Positions 12,568 to 22,241 are shown, numbered from the stretch's first letter. The stretch: DNA of 64,000 nucleotides from Glandiceps talaboti (GCF_964340395.1 NC_135557.1:14082661-14146660); one strand, 5' to 3'. Program-made: numbers and translations. Notes: generated by a model not told the origin, from the sequence alone.

Positions 12568-15500
12568 GAGTGAGTGAGTGTGTGTGTGTGGGGGGGGGGC
12601 TTTGTGTTTACTAACATGATGATGCTTTGTTGACAGGGCAAAATCTATTAAAAACTTTTCGGAAACCCATTGAGTTGAGTTTCTGGAGGAGTTCCACTTC
12701 TCATCTGTCTTTATGTATAGTATTATAATATAATATGATATAATACGTCACATAAACACATGCAAATCTTCATATGTGTGACGTCAAACAGGGCGGATAT
12801 AAACAGGCAAATCACTAATGTTCTACTGAAATGTAATCTGTCAACTGTGCAGAATAGTCTTGTTCCTGCTATTGTAATGTGCTATTGAAAATACATACAT
12901 TACTTTACATTGTTCGTATTTGTATTATATATATATATATAATACTCACTACATAATTCGCCTGGGCCATGGCTAATATCGCACTCTTCTAACTTTGCTT
13001 TTAGTCCATCTAAAACCACGCATGTACTCCTTGAAGGACGATCAATTGCACTACAGTAGTTGCCTTGCAATAAACCTATCGCTGCCATAGTGGTTTGAAT
13101 GTCTATTGGCACGTCCATGTGTTTAAACACGTCTGTCCATAGAAGACATTCTTTACCACTTATGCTTGTATGTAAAGACCCTCGGTAGTCGAACGCATTT
13201 TCCTCCCAATAACATTCTTCCACTCCACCTGGAATAATTACAGAAATTTTATTTGCTTACCCACAAATTATTTCGATAAAAATTTCAACAAACCAACAAA
13301 CCAAAAAATCTTCAAATGATCGAACATTCACCTACACAAAATATCGCTGTGGTTTACGTTTTCAGTTGTGATTCCGTACTTTCACGTCCTTGTAAAATGT
13401 AAATGTGTGCAGCTGTACGTGGACTACACTGAGCAGTTGTTTTGTTTATTGTTTGTTTGTTTGTTTGTTTGTTTGCTTGCATATTTGTTTGATTTTTACA
13501 ATACCAACATTATTAAATCTATAGTTACACAGAAAGCTGCCCTCAACTACATCAATCACCAACCGATCAAAACGTTTGCAGTTATTCAAATGGTACGAGA
13601 GAAACGTGAGAGCGCATGCTCACCGTATGACCTATAGTAAATTAGGACACACAGGGTAAATGTTACTCATAACAGCGAAAATGAAGAGTTTGGGCGTTAA
13701 CTGTCAGCGATGTAACCAGGAGCAGTGTTATTGATTGCCGTGTACATGATCAGTACTACTTTTGTTTGAATCTTGTATGTAATTGGCAGGTAGCCAGTGA
13801 AGAACAAAAAAAGACTGATGTGACGTGATATGTTTCTTCTGAAGGTGTAACAATCCCAGCTGTTGTATACCAGCCATGCATGTTGAATATTTTTGTAAGA
13901 GTGGAAAATAGATACTTACCATAATCAGTGTATACTTCCAATTCTATGAAGTTTAATTCAAAAAATAGGTCTGTGTGGGCTAATAAAATCATATCGCCGT
14001 AGATTAAAGAGTACAATTGATACCATGCAAACCAGTCTCCAGTTTTGTCCAGGTGTTCAAAATCAGCATATCCCTTCGTTAGTATCGCTTCGCTTATAGT
14101 ATGAAAATATCTAAGTTTCTCGTCATTTCTAAAGTACTCATTTTCGAAGAATAATACCATACCAATGAGATACGGAACTGTGACGAAAAAGGAGAAAAAA
14201 TATCAACGTAATGATATTATGTATTGGGGTATACATGGTATAGGTTAGTACTTCTGCTTTCCTCGATGTCTGAATAATACAAACAAAACCTCCCTGATTT
14301 ACACTTCTACAGAACACCAAGCGACGATCTTAAGAAATGGTACTATGAGGTGATGATATCCCCAAGTTGAGCGTGGGCACCATATTCTCAATTTCCTGTT
14401 TGCAGTCTGGAAAGGCATCTTGCTAAAAAAAATTACTGTACATTGTAAAGGGACTGACAATTAACAAAGTGAGCTAGTTACCGGAGTGTGAAACACGCCA
14501 CTCAATACAACAGGAAATCCGGTATTATAATTAATTAATCAATTAATTAATTAATTAATTAATTAATTAATTAATTATTAATTTCATACCTGTATGATTA
14601 TAAACATGTATAAGCACATGTATTGTCAAGATATTGCCTAATTACCATTTATCGTTATTTATTGAAATGCATAAATCATATTGATATAATTTACAGTATA
14701 GAGACAAGAGTCAAATGTTGAAACGGTTAAATCAGATATTAAGACTGGGAATCCTAGATGCCTGTTTTCTCTGAGTCAACGGTTCTAGGCCTTTTGCTCC
14801 CCGGTCTGTTGCCCCCGACCCTTTGCCCCTCCCCTCCAGCCTTTTGACCCTCGGTCCGTTGCTCCCTGGTAAATTTGCCCCCCTCCCCGACCTCCCCCCC
14901 CCCCATAATATCTTAACATATTCCCACATCGTCAAGTTTGATTGATCATGAATGTACAAAAGAGTGCCTTATAGTCATGGATTGATCTCGCATGCATACT
15001 AACTGGGGCCGGGGGTTAACAGGCCGTGGGGGGGGGGCGGATAGGCAACGGGCCGGGTGGCAAAACGACGGGGGCAACGGGCCTGTTTCCGAGTGAACGT
15101 ACATATGAGGGCGCAATCGAAGGTAAGTGTTACTTTTCTTCCAAAAATAGCATTCACTTTTGGATCTTATGTCGTAAACATGTCCCATCCAAAGTCAAAT
15201 TACGTGGAGACTGTCCACGAAAAAGTCATTGCTAGGATAGGTTCAAGTTTTGTTTTGTTTTGTTTCTAAGAAATATGTACTGGATTTGAGTATATGTATG
15301 CATATAGAAGTAGTACTACCATGAATCGTTTGGAGATATTTTATTTTAATGTTTGACAAATATATCTCAAACACAAATGGGTTTTCGTCTGTTTAAACTT
15401 CAATCAGTAATTGAACATTATTCATATTGTGTTTAAATTACGACTTTTTACAATGTAATGTTGTATCCGGTGGCAACAACTGTTAGGATTATTTGATCGT

Positions 15501-15842
15501 TTGTTCATTACACATGCTGTAACAAGTACTATTAACAAATATATCGAAAACAACAAGAAAAAAAAACAGACGAAAACTTCTACCCCATTGCAGCTTTGAT
15601 CTCTTTAATATAAATTCATTTTTAATTGTCAATGGAGACAACAAAAGAATATTCCCACCTTTACAAATAGAGGAATTCATTTACTTTTAAATTAATGTTA
15701 CAAAAAATAAAAAAAGATCCGTTCTTTTTAAAATATTTTTTTCAAATATGACAATGGCAAACCAATATCCTCAAGTGCTGTTCTACTAGTAAGTATTAAT
15801 ATGCACATGCAATAACCACTTACACCCCAGTACCGGTGCAAC

Positions 15843-15922
<80 letters not shown>

Positions 15923-16332
15923 CTTTTTCTACGAAATAGGCTTGAACCTAGCAATGATTTTTTCATTGATACCCTCCATATAGTTGACAGCAAATCTAAA
16001 ATTGAATTCTATTTTCGGAAGAAAAGTAACACTTTCCAACTAACACAAGACTTCTCTTCGACGGTTTCCGCCTTTTTGGAAAATTACGATCTCGCACGGT
16101 GGTTCAGACAAATCTGGTATCAGCTAGTTGACTCATTTTTAGGGGGTGATATCGCGTGTTGGTATCTGATTTAATTGTATAAATATCTGACTCACGTCTC
16201 TATTTTTCCCCTGAAGTATACCAAAATCTCAACAAGTCATGCTAATCAAATCGGGAAGACGAACATCAAATTAACCCAATCGATTTTAGAGAAAACCTGA
16301 CAGGGATAGACACTAACGGCAACTAATGGATA

Positions 16333-16389
<57 letters not shown>

Positions 16390-19300
16390 GAGAAAGTGTG
16401 ACAGAGAAACACATACAATTACTCTCACAGATAGACAGACATGTACGTACGCACGCACTATACACACTCGCACGCGCGCACATATCGGAAGGCAGACAAT
16501 GCTAAATACTTATAACCAGAATTACTGTATCTCAGTAGTTATATTCGAGTGAAGGAGAACTTACCATGTTCCTTATACACACAGATGCGAATTAGAGTGA
16601 TAAGATATGTATGACCTAAATGCACTTGAAAGATGGGCCGGCTTTTGGCTGAATCCTCATAACACATATCAGGGTTCCAAGACTGACGACCCATCACACG
16701 TGATTTGAAAATCTCATGATCGACATCATGATTTCTTACTGCAGTTCCGGCCCAAGCTACGTCTTTAGGCGAGTCACTTGTTGGAAATCGTCCATCGGTT
16801 GCTGCCCATGCATTCGATATTCGATAACTTTCTACATATCGATTGAGTGCTACGTTGTATAACACTATGTAACCATGGTAAAATTCAATGTTGATATCCG
16901 GTATTATACAATCCAGATAAACAAGAGACAGAACAATGAAATATCAAATTATAGTTTCTCTACTCTATGTATGTATGTATGTATGTATGTATGTATGTAT
17001 GTATGTATGTATGTATGTATGTATATATGTGTGTGTGTGTATGTATGTATGTATGTATGTATGTATGTATGTATGTATGTATGTATCTATCTATCCCACA
17101 CACATCACCGACCTTTTTTCGAAACGTTTCCGGAAAAGTAAATTCCAAGAATTTACAAATAAATTTCTTTCAAGAATATTGTATTAAAAAATCTTATTTT
17201 TTCCTTGTAAAAAAAGGGAATCAATCCAATAAATTACCAAAACTTCGACAAAAAAATCTTAATGTATTTGAAAAAAAATAACACTACAATAAAAACGAAC
17301 TGTGGATTCCTTGTAAATACTACAATTAAATGGTTAATAGTAGTCTGTACTACAGAAAAGAAATACTAAAAATAAAGCAGAAAAGGAATAATAATTTCGC
17401 TTGAACGGCTTGCCATACAATATATACCTGTTTTTCGTTTTTCAAAACATACAGTTTCATGTTCATCCCAGCAGCAACCAGCTTCCTCACATTTTTCTTT
17501 TATGGCTAGATTTCCAGGACAAGTAATCCAATTACTGGGATCAACCCAACATTCTTTTTGTGAGAGAGAGAAAAAAAAGGCATATGAAGAAATGTCAACT
17601 TAGTTGTTACCTCACTAAATAACAGTGCTTGTGTTTCAATTGGTCTATCTGTCTGTTAGGGTATGAATGATGTTCTTCTTATCCCACAACTGTTGGCTGG
17701 ATCAAAATAAACGAATCACACAAACACTTTCCTTACGGAGAATGCGAGATGTGATTAGTTATTATCATTTTAGCAAGGCACTCATTTCGGTAATTAATCA
17801 TACAATATCACAGTATTAGTGCGTTGCACCCAAGGTCTAGTTAGGACCGGCGCCCATACAATGAAATTCATTGAGATCTGAAAATGTACAGATAAAGTGT
17901 ACACTATTTATATTATTTACAGTAATTGTGATAAATATATATTTCAAATCCCAACTGATACAGAGTTGTGAAATGAGAGGTGGTATACTATATATAGTCC
18001 GTGGGCCAACCCTGATAATTCTGTCACTTTGTTGTCAAATATGTTAATTTTGGGTGAAAAAGTCAAACAATGACAGATTAGGTTAAATTTACTAAATGTG
18101 TGCAAATATTTTTTTAAGAACATTTTAAATTTGGTATCAGCATACTATCATATCTGCAAAGATCTTGTAGTCACCAAGATCCCCCCACCCACACTATAAA
18201 CTCCTATTTCTGGAGAGTATTTCAGGGGTCGGCCCATGGACTAATATATTTAAAGTCCAATTACACAGCAATAATGTTACGCCAGGTGTAAAACCTCATA
18301 AATATTCATGGTGTACGAAATCATATAAAACCCTAAAATAGGATTAAGGCACTTGTCTCATTACTTGCACAGAAAATGACGGAAGCTGCAGTACATTGCA
18401 TTTCAAGAACAGTATAATGGAGAATGGCTCTGATCGACGGAGACAGATAACGTGCCTGCCCACCCACCCCTTGTCTCCTTTTTATATACTTTGTTTGGAA
18501 TAACACTTCACAATACCCACTGTAACCCATATATCCAATACTTAACAAAGGGCTATATTTCATTCTCGCAAACCAAAGTTACCATTTCTACCACTACATT
18601 TCGAAATAAGTAGGCTCTTTAAGAACGTTGCCGTAAAACGGGCCGTGGTTTGCGACGATGCTATATTCTTGAGCGCAGTTTGAGGGCTTTAAACATTACA
18701 TTATTTCAACGTATACTAAATGCAAACAAAGCAGGTATAACGAACAAAATTGCCCAGTCCAAAGTTATTCGTTGTAATGAGGTTTTACCTGTATGTGTAT
18801 CAGATCTAGTCCTATGTAGCATAGTTATTTAAGGGTGTGGTCATATCTTTACTTCGGTATACAAATAGGTATATCTTTTTAGAACACAACAGATGACGTG
18901 TCTTGGAGCGAGGGTGTGTCAAAACAAATACGTAGCAGCAGTTTAATAAGATTTCGTCTAAGAGACCAATATCAAATTATTTACAAATGCTACAACATAT
19001 AGAAGTGTGCAGCACTCTTACATGACCACACTATGATAGACAATTATCCTCGATGTCACTAAAAGCATGTTGTTACAGCGTCGGTCGGGAATGTTTACGA
19101 ATTGTCTTATTTTTGTTAACTAGTTCGACTAAATTGATTGTACAGATAGATTTCATTCATAAAACTTGACACGATGTTTTGCAAACAGCAGGACACCACT
19201 TCCCATTAAAAGCCATTCCTAAAATAAGATGGGGTGAAGCAACCATTTTCACTGAGGCAAAGAACTATATGTAGCAACATTAGAAAACGTTACAAGGAAA

Positions 19301-20027
19301 CCAGCCGACATATAAAAAACTAATTCGAATGTTTAGTATGCCTTTCCTATCTCTTTAAAAATGAAACATCAATGTTTAGGATGTACAAAAAAAACTGTAA
19401 GAGTAATGTAATAGAATAAGTAGTTGACTCGCTCGCTGAATCTAAACTTTTGCACACATGGTGTCATTTCCTTCAAGTCCAAAGTCTGCCTCAAGATCAA
19501 ATACACGTGATGATACAAAGACTGATTACGAACCATGAGAACCATGAAGTAACCCAACACAGATAAAGTGTAGTAATACACATATAAACCAAACACTTTC
19601 CCCGTAGAAAACTATATAGAGATTTCTGCAGTTACTAGCCAACTACATACGGGTTGTCGGTTGCTGAGTGGTTAAACCACTAGCCACTTACCACTGCGGT
19701 TGGGGTTCGAACCCATTCATGGTTTAATTAAATTTACCACGCGGTAAGTAAGAACAGTGTCGTTCAGGTTGACTCTATCGAACAATGCAGGTTTACCCCG
19801 GGTACTCCGGTTTCCTCCTGCATTAATACCGAACCCATGAGGGACGGCCGCCACTTGACTTCTTGAGAGACAAGTGATTATATATAGTTTAAAACAAATA
19901 TCTAGTATAAATAAAGATTGCTTTTAATATAAACAATGATTCTAAACTGTTGAAACTTACTCTGGTTGATTGCCATCTCTGCTTCAGTTGTTACCAGGAA
20001 CCATACAATCAAGAAAGCCTTTTCCAT
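839..20027 (-). CDS. Gene 1: secreted ten-module mosaic lectin-like protein (14 exons, 1047 aa)
   Basis: Coding exons in transcript order: 20027-19961, 17553-17428, 16864-16565, 14177-13920, 13228-12950, 12041-11919, 11440-11153, 10393-10029, 8834-8684, 8058-7801, 7522-7100, 3225-3019, 2045-1964, 1055-839. They sum to 3144 nt and stay in frame across all 13 junctions. Protein order: signal peptide (about 1-16), trefoil (23-64), fucolectin/F5-8C-like (65-250), kringle (251-343), EGF (344-384), Link-like (385-480), F5/8 type C (481-652), PAN/apple (653-738), CUB (739-879), C-type lectin domain (880-1019) and a 28-residue tail. No transmembrane segment follows, so it should be secreted. Such modules bind glycans and proteins outside cells, so a role in recognition or adhesion is inferred. 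I do not recognise a named orthologue. Extra or alternative exons in the long introns cannot be excluded. Confidence 0.87.
1078..1440. repeat. Dispersed composite repeat, copy 1 (gene 1 intron 13)
   Basis: Two linked parts. One is CG-rich with ATTCCATATTTT...GAACA and a TCGTGACA/GTGTCTACGTC segment; the other has short inverted ends TTCTTCATTCAGCC/GGCTAAACGAAGAA around a GGCCCCCTAGGTCA core. Related copies lie near 20605-20990 and 57045-57365, with partial copies near 10497-10610 and 11765-11885. Confidence 0.7.
1964..2045 (-). CDS. Gene 1 exon 13: C-type lectin domain, middle (short exon)
   Basis: Encodes aa 949-975: IGLQEVEGQGIYEWVDGVPL then TYTDWSFE, the WIGL-like and W.DG.p..Y.dW core. 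At 82 nt it lacks its own start codon and was located by following splice phases: acceptor CAATAG|GC, donor AAAG|GTATAT, entry phase 1, exit phase 2. Confidence 0.88.
3019..3225 (-). CDS. Gene 1 exon 12: C-type lectin domain, first part
   Basis: Encodes aa 880-948: CDGGSEWELHGKSCYNI, ITWIEAEQNCKQMESHLVSI, then EAWIVHKIL. This is the long-form lectin-domain start (extra N-terminal Cys pair, W.EAE..C). Acceptor TTGTGCAG; donor ATAG|GTATGT. Phase 1 on both sides. Confidence 0.92.
3343..5592. mobile_element. Candidate 2.25 kb DNA transposon remnant bounded by TAGCTCCGCTGT (gene 1 intron 11)
   Basis: TAGCTCCGCTGT at the left end is matched by its reverse complement ACAGCGGAGCTA at the right end. 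Inside are two diverged direct copies of a roughly 140-bp unit (about 3480-3735) and a nested inverted repeat (arms about 4633-4735 and 5085-5185). No transposase frame is seen, so it would be non-autonomous. Confidence 0.5.
4633..5185. repeat. Nested foldback repeat, arms of about 100 bp
   Basis: The left arm (TGTATTAATCGCC...ACCCGGAAG...CAGCCATACGTTAC) reappears inverted on the right (GTAACGTATGGCTG...CTTCCGGGT...GGCGATTAATACA). Mismatches are present, so it is not recent. Confidence 0.75.
5812..5853. repeat. Imperfect ATTCGG/ATTCAG hexamer run
   Basis: Six to seven tandem hexamers ATTCGG or ATTCAG in gene 1 intron 11. Confidence 0.8.
6367..6604. mobile_element. TIR MITE family A, copy 1 (gene 1 intron 11)
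   Basis: About 238 bp, matching the copies at 23435-23670 and 54933-55176 along its length. Relative to copy 2, eight bases (ACTTGCAA) are missing from its left terminus; the right end is ACAAGTTCCC followed by TA. Confidence 0.85.
7100..7522 (-). CDS. Gene 1 exon 11: CUB domain
   Basis: Encodes aa 739-879. CSLPKGLISSIDYPHPYP, then RCSWII, ITLIFDEFDL, CTTDFLQVYDG, GRFCNRNPP and IVFTSDSKDDGSLGFKASY form a complete CUB fold with four cysteines. The acidic residues FDEF, TTD and SD fit the calcium-binding CUB subclass. A short cysteine-containing lead (LLSCSDINRVC) precedes it, and a Gly/Thr linker (VPTGGTTPQ) leads to the lectin domain. Confidence 0.93.
7801..8058 (-). CDS. Gene 1 exon 10: PAN/apple domain
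   Basis: Encodes aa 653-738. FRRLSFEECRYVCLEE...FICKYFMYSRTQNFCTYGPE matches the PAN/apple core (C...C......C..f.y......C.l). PAN domains mediate protein or carbohydrate contacts in clotting factors and many invertebrate secreted proteins. Acceptor TTTTCCAG; donor GATG|GTATGA. Phase 1 on both sides. Confidence 0.84.
8684..8834 (-). CDS. Gene 1 exon 9: F5/8 type C domain, end
   Basis: Encodes aa 603-652: NTNAIFAFAFNSLCPP-IHTRYIKLVPYEDP...VVEFYGCPQ. RYIKLVP and EFYGC are the hallmark last strands of discoidin domains. Acceptor TTTTATAG (8835), donor G|GTAAGT. The phase 0 entry matches exon 8. It was found from splice sites and homology, because its frame has no convenient start codon. Confidence 0.88.
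9236..9304. repeat. Perfect 25-bp hairpin (gene 1 intron 8)
   Basis: AGTATGGCATGACTTGAGTT... (9236-9260) is repeated exactly in reverse complement at 9280-9304 around a 19-base loop. A related TGTCCTTTTATTCGAACTCA recurs near 9833-9852. Confidence 0.85.
9322..9352. repeat. AATC tetranucleotide microsatellite and repeat tail
   Basis: A short AATC run abutting CATTTATAGAGCGCC...GAGGCGCTGTACA, the look of a short interspersed repeat edge. Confidence 0.6.
10029..10393 (-). CDS. Gene 1 exon 8: F5/8 type C (discoidin) domain, first part
   Basis: Encodes aa 481-602. It opens STCSPCFFPLGVSDRRTW (family start C..pLGvsd..i), then FIFDFLMPNRVTGVSI (ld...v.gi) and SYTLEYSNDGSNYVYY (y.l.YS.DG..W..y). 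It ends in phase 0 at AAG|GTAACT. F5/8C domains bind phospholipids, galactose or collagen depending on loop residues; no specificity can be assigned. Confidence 0.9.
10497..10610. repeat. Short palindromic part of the composite repeat (gene 1 intron 7)
   Basis: Inverted ends TTCTTCATTCAG and CTGAATGAAGAA flank GACAAAGGCCCCTTAAGTCA. It is a stand-alone copy of the palindromic half, about 110 bp, like a small non-autonomous DNA element. Confidence 0.7.
11153..11440 (-). CDS. Gene 1 exon 7: Link-like (hyaluronan-binding fold) module
   Basis: Encodes aa 385-480. FTYTEACRRCEQKQSVIAPY then EDVRKAFFFG resembles the start of Link modules (tf.eA...C...ga.iAt...l..A...G). It continues with GEYLWSENRYQDYIIVP and ends AFCVPKY. 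Only three cysteines are visible against four in a canonical Link module, and the Trp/Asp core is shifted, so this is a divergent Link or C-type-lectin-fold module. Acceptor TTTCTCACAG; donor G|GTAATA. Phase 1 on both sides. Confidence 0.68.
11765..11885. repeat. Partial composite repeat (gene 1 intron 6)
   Basis: Carries GGAACGCTTTTACACATATC, CAGAACCAGTGATG and ATATAATCCATATTTTCTGT, matching the CG-rich half of the composite family without its palindromic part. Confidence 0.6.
11919..12041 (-). CDS. Gene 1 exon 6: EGF-like domain
   Basis: Encodes aa 344-384: LCDNEHCYNGGTCVV...FTCLCPWGYSGMRCE, the six-cysteine EGF pattern with CxNGGTC and GYSGxxC. There is no calcium-type DxDE N-terminus. 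The acceptor is taken as CAAAG|AC at 12042. An alternative AG about 18 bases further in (12024) keeps the frame but trims the N-terminus. Confidence 0.88.
12182..12600. repeat. AC, TTTG and TG microsatellite cluster (gene 1 intron 5)
   Basis: An AC run (about 12182-12258), a TTTG run (about 12438-12500) and a TG run with a G homopolymer (about 12528-12599) within 420 bases. The intervening sequence shows no exon. Confidence 0.92.
12950..13228 (-). CDS. Gene 1 exon 5: kringle domain
   Basis: Encodes aa 251-343. It shows CYW...DYRGSLHTSISGKECLLW...LQGNYC...STC...EEC...ELC: exactly six cysteines in kringle order, plus YRG, T.SG..C..W and NYC. The usual lysine-binding Asp-x-Asp and the WCYT segment are absent, so lysine binding as in plasminogen is unlikely. 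Acceptor TTCCAG|GT; donor A|GTGAGT. Phase 1 on both sides. Confidence 0.85.
13440..13490. repeat. TTTG microsatellite (gene 1 intron 4)
   Basis: A TGTT/TTTG run between kringle exon 5 and exon 4. Confidence 0.85.
13920..14177 (-). CDS. Gene 1 exon 4: C-terminal half of the fucolectin/F5-8C-like domain
   Basis: Encodes aa 165-250 and ends FFELNFIELEVYTDYG, the closing strand (…ElevY) typical of this fold. The middle is divergent (about DEKLRYFHTISEAIL). Acceptor TCGTCACAG, donor G|GTAAGT, phase 1 on both sides. The assignment rests on joining to exon 3; alone this exon would be hard to classify. Confidence 0.78.
14530..14578. repeat. TTAA microsatellite (gene 1 intron 3)
   Basis: About eleven uninterrupted TTAA/AATT units. 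Confidence 0.9.
15846..15920. repeat. TA microsatellite (gene 1 intron 3)
   Basis: About 37 TA units. The sequence after it (15975-16030) is a diverged inverted copy of 15122-15180 (GTGTTACTTTTCTTCC in common). Confidence 0.9.
16334..16388. repeat. ACAG microsatellite (gene 1 intron 3)
   Basis: About thirteen ACAG units, 180 bases downstream of the exon 3 donor in transcript direction. Confidence 0.9.
16565..16864 (-). CDS. Gene 1 exon 3: N-terminal half of a fucolectin/F5-8C-like domain
   Basis: Encodes aa 65-164. It begins NVALNRYVESYRISNAWAA-TDG and ends IFQVHLGHTYLITLIRICVY, the opening and central strands of the fucolectin-tachylectin/F5-8C galactose-binding fold (family pattern NVALgkp...A.DG...VDLG....I..V.I). 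The donor at 16564 is phase 1 and joins exon 4, which completes the fold. Calcium and fucose ligands of true fucolectins were not verified. Confidence 0.82.
16965..17093. repeat. TATG microsatellite (gene 1 intron 2)
   Basis: About 31 TATG units with a TGTGTG interruption, starting about 100 bases upstream of the exon 3 acceptor in transcript direction. Confidence 0.9.
17428..17553 (-). CDS. Gene 1 exon 2: P-type trefoil domain
   Basis: Encodes aa 23-64, with the six-cysteine trefoil pattern at Cys24, 34, 44, 49, 50 and 58, including the diagnostic GCCWD and a closing CF. Acceptor ...CACAAAAAG|AA, donor CAG|GTATAT, phase 1 on both sides. Trefoil domains are compact protease-resistant folds found in secreted mucosal proteins and glycosidases; some bind glycans. 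Confidence 0.9.
17997..18241. mobile_element. TIR MITE of 245 bp with TA target duplication (gene 1 intron 1)
   Basis: GTCCGTGGGCCAACCCTGA at the left pairs with TCAGGGGTCGGCCCATGGAC at the right. TA flanks both ends. No coding frame inside. Confidence 0.75.
19649..19890 (+). mobile_element. tRNA-derived SINE
   Basis: The head carries a pol III A box (TTGCTGAGTGGTTAAAC) and B box (GGGTTCGAACCC) with Ser/Leu-tRNA-like spacing. The body contains CCCCGGGTACTCCGGTTTCC and TCCTGCATTAATACCGAACC, a conserved central segment common in invertebrate SINEs. It lies in gene 1 intron 1, antisense to the gene. The 3' end is not sharply defined. Confidence 0.8.
19961..20027 (-). CDS. Gene 1 exon 1: start codon and signal peptide
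   Basis: ATG at 20027-20025 begins MEKAFLIVWFLVTTEA, a short charged N-terminus followed by a hydrophobic core and a plausible cleavage site after Ala16. The exon ends in phase 1 at a GTAAGT donor (19960). Joining to the next exon gives ...INQ-K-CWVDPSNW, running straight into the trefoil domain. A 5' untranslated exon further upstream is possible. Confidence 0.85.
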
Positions 20028-20604
20028 TTTTTGTTCACAATGTATCTTCGAAAAAGCACAATACGAGCTTTGTATAACAGAGATGACTGTAAATTTGAAG
20101 TTTTAATGGTATTAACCCTTAAGATGCCATAGACTTTTCATTCAAAAGACTCCCTAGGCCAGGAACTTTTTCAACGATATGGCCACTTTAGATAACGAAT
20201 ATTTAAACGGGGTTGTCGTTATATCTGTTGTCTACTTCGCTGAATGAATATCAATGGCTAAATAGTAAAGGTGAATATACAAAACGTTATTACGTGAATA
20301 TTACTCTCTCCTTGGGTTTAATTTTCATTACTCTATGTCGACTTCATGCCTTTCGCCATCGTTGTATCAAGCTGTTAATAAATATTATTGAAATGGGTCA
20401 ATATGTTGCATTATATGTCAAATTCATGTTGATTAAAACAAATGCTACTAAAAACAGTCACACCCTTGCTTCAGGCAAATGCATTAGCAAATGTACTTTC
20501 TGTTTAAAATGATAGAAACCGCTTTTTTTTCTACAAACTAATATTACGACCACACCCTCTTCCAAGCATGCAATTGAAAGTTGTACACTTTACTTAAACG
20601 TGAT

Positions 20605-20990
20605 TCCCAATATTTTTCTTCGTTCAGCCAAGGAAAATATGAGTGACCTAAGGGGCTTTAGGTCAGGATTCTTTTCCGACTGAATGAAGAAAAATATTAT
20701 GGTATAAGATAATCATATCAATGCCTGTATATCAAAGAAAAAATGGGAAAGTAATGGCAGTTTTGAACGTTTTGACTCATATTTCGAACACAGCAGAACC
20801 AGTGACGTATAGAAACACGTTGTCGTGACAGACGTGTGTTGTTCTGATGTAAAATGACCATGGTATATATTCCATATTTTTTGTTCTAAATGGCTCGTGC
20901 ATGGTATACCTATACATTAGTCCCCAATATTTATCTTATTTCAGCCAAGGAAAATACGAGTCACCTAAGGGGCATTTGTCTCTATATATT
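20605..20990. repeat. Dispersed composite repeat, copy 2
   Basis: Contains the palindromic part (TTCTTCGTTCAGCC...GACTGAATGAAGAA, about 20626-20697), the CATATTTCGAACACAGCAGAACC and ATATTCCATATTTTTTGTTC parts, and a second partial CAGCCAAGGAAAATACGAGT piece at about 20942. It lies in the spacer between genes 1 and 2. Confidence 0.7.
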
Positions 20991-22142
20991 CCATATTTTT
21001 TTCGGTGACCCTGGCTACTGCAGGGTATAGTAAGCAATACGTCAAGCCAATCTCGTTCGAAGGCAACACTAAATGAAGAGATGAACTTGAAGCAGAGCTT
21101 ACAAGAACGAGACGAAAATGAAAAAAAAAGGATTCTTATCTGTGTCTCGTTCTCGTTATGGCGAATGTGATTAAGCAAGAATTTCGAGACATGTGGTTTT
21201 TTCTTTTACATGTGAAAAATGTGAGAAAATTAGTATAGACTCAATTTCCTATCATTAATTCTGGCTTCCACACTGAAAAGACACAATTCAAAAAGAGACA
21301 TAAACATGAAAATGCACGAGCAATCGGCAGTCCCACAGCCTAGCTTGGCCATCCAATTTATACCTACTGTTTACATGTGACCCAGACTACAGATACGCAC
21401 TGTTTACTTTTGAGTTCCTGGTTACCTCGCTGTAGGTTTAAATTACCTTTGAAATATACCCGTGACTGTCTGTGTGACGCCACCATATCTACTCACCTAT
21501 ACATGTATTGGTGGGGAAAATGTATATAATGTAAACATACTGTAGTGTCTTAAGGCCCTGATTATCAGTCCCAGCCCAGTTATAGTTTTGTTTAAAGTAA
21601 GCTTTAGCCTATAGGCTGTAGTGGTGTTAGTCCTTTCAAAACTAAATGGTAAGCTCTGGGGACAATGTAATGATACCGGATGGAGTCTTACAACAACAAA
21701 CAATGGTGTAGGTACCTCTGGTATTTATTCGTAATCCCTATATAACACCACTTTCTGTACATTGGCAAATATTTTACACAATGCATAAGTATCCTTTTGT
21801 TATTATAATACACCTACTCATATATTATTACATTCACCAGATCATGGATCAGTCCCTTTTAAAGACCTTGCTGAAACCATAGCGGCCACTTGCAAACTAT
21901 ACTTAACAAACCAAGTTGATATTGTTGAGTTTTACCAACATCGAGATATTCTGGGTAAATAAGCAAATATGAACAGAGTGGAACCTGAGCAAAATGTAAG
22001 TATATGGCAAATACAAAATAGTTTCAGCGGATAATTTCTCCATAATTTCGTATTTTCTTTCACACTCGACATTGAACAGTAATACCAATTATAGAAGGAT
22101 ATCTTTGGTTGTAATAAGGCTAAATCGAATACGCAAGGGAAC

Positions 22143-22143
22143 A

Positions 22144-22238
<95 letters not shown>
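22143..22238. repeat. TA microsatellite in the shared upstream region
   Basis: About 47 TA units with a single GTA interruption, 300 bases upstream of gene 2. Confidence 0.92.

Positions 22239-22241
<3 letters not shown>

Noticed and set aside
19649-19720. Functional tRNA gene
   Set aside because: A and B boxes are present, but the acceptor stem does not close and the sequence continues into a SINE body.
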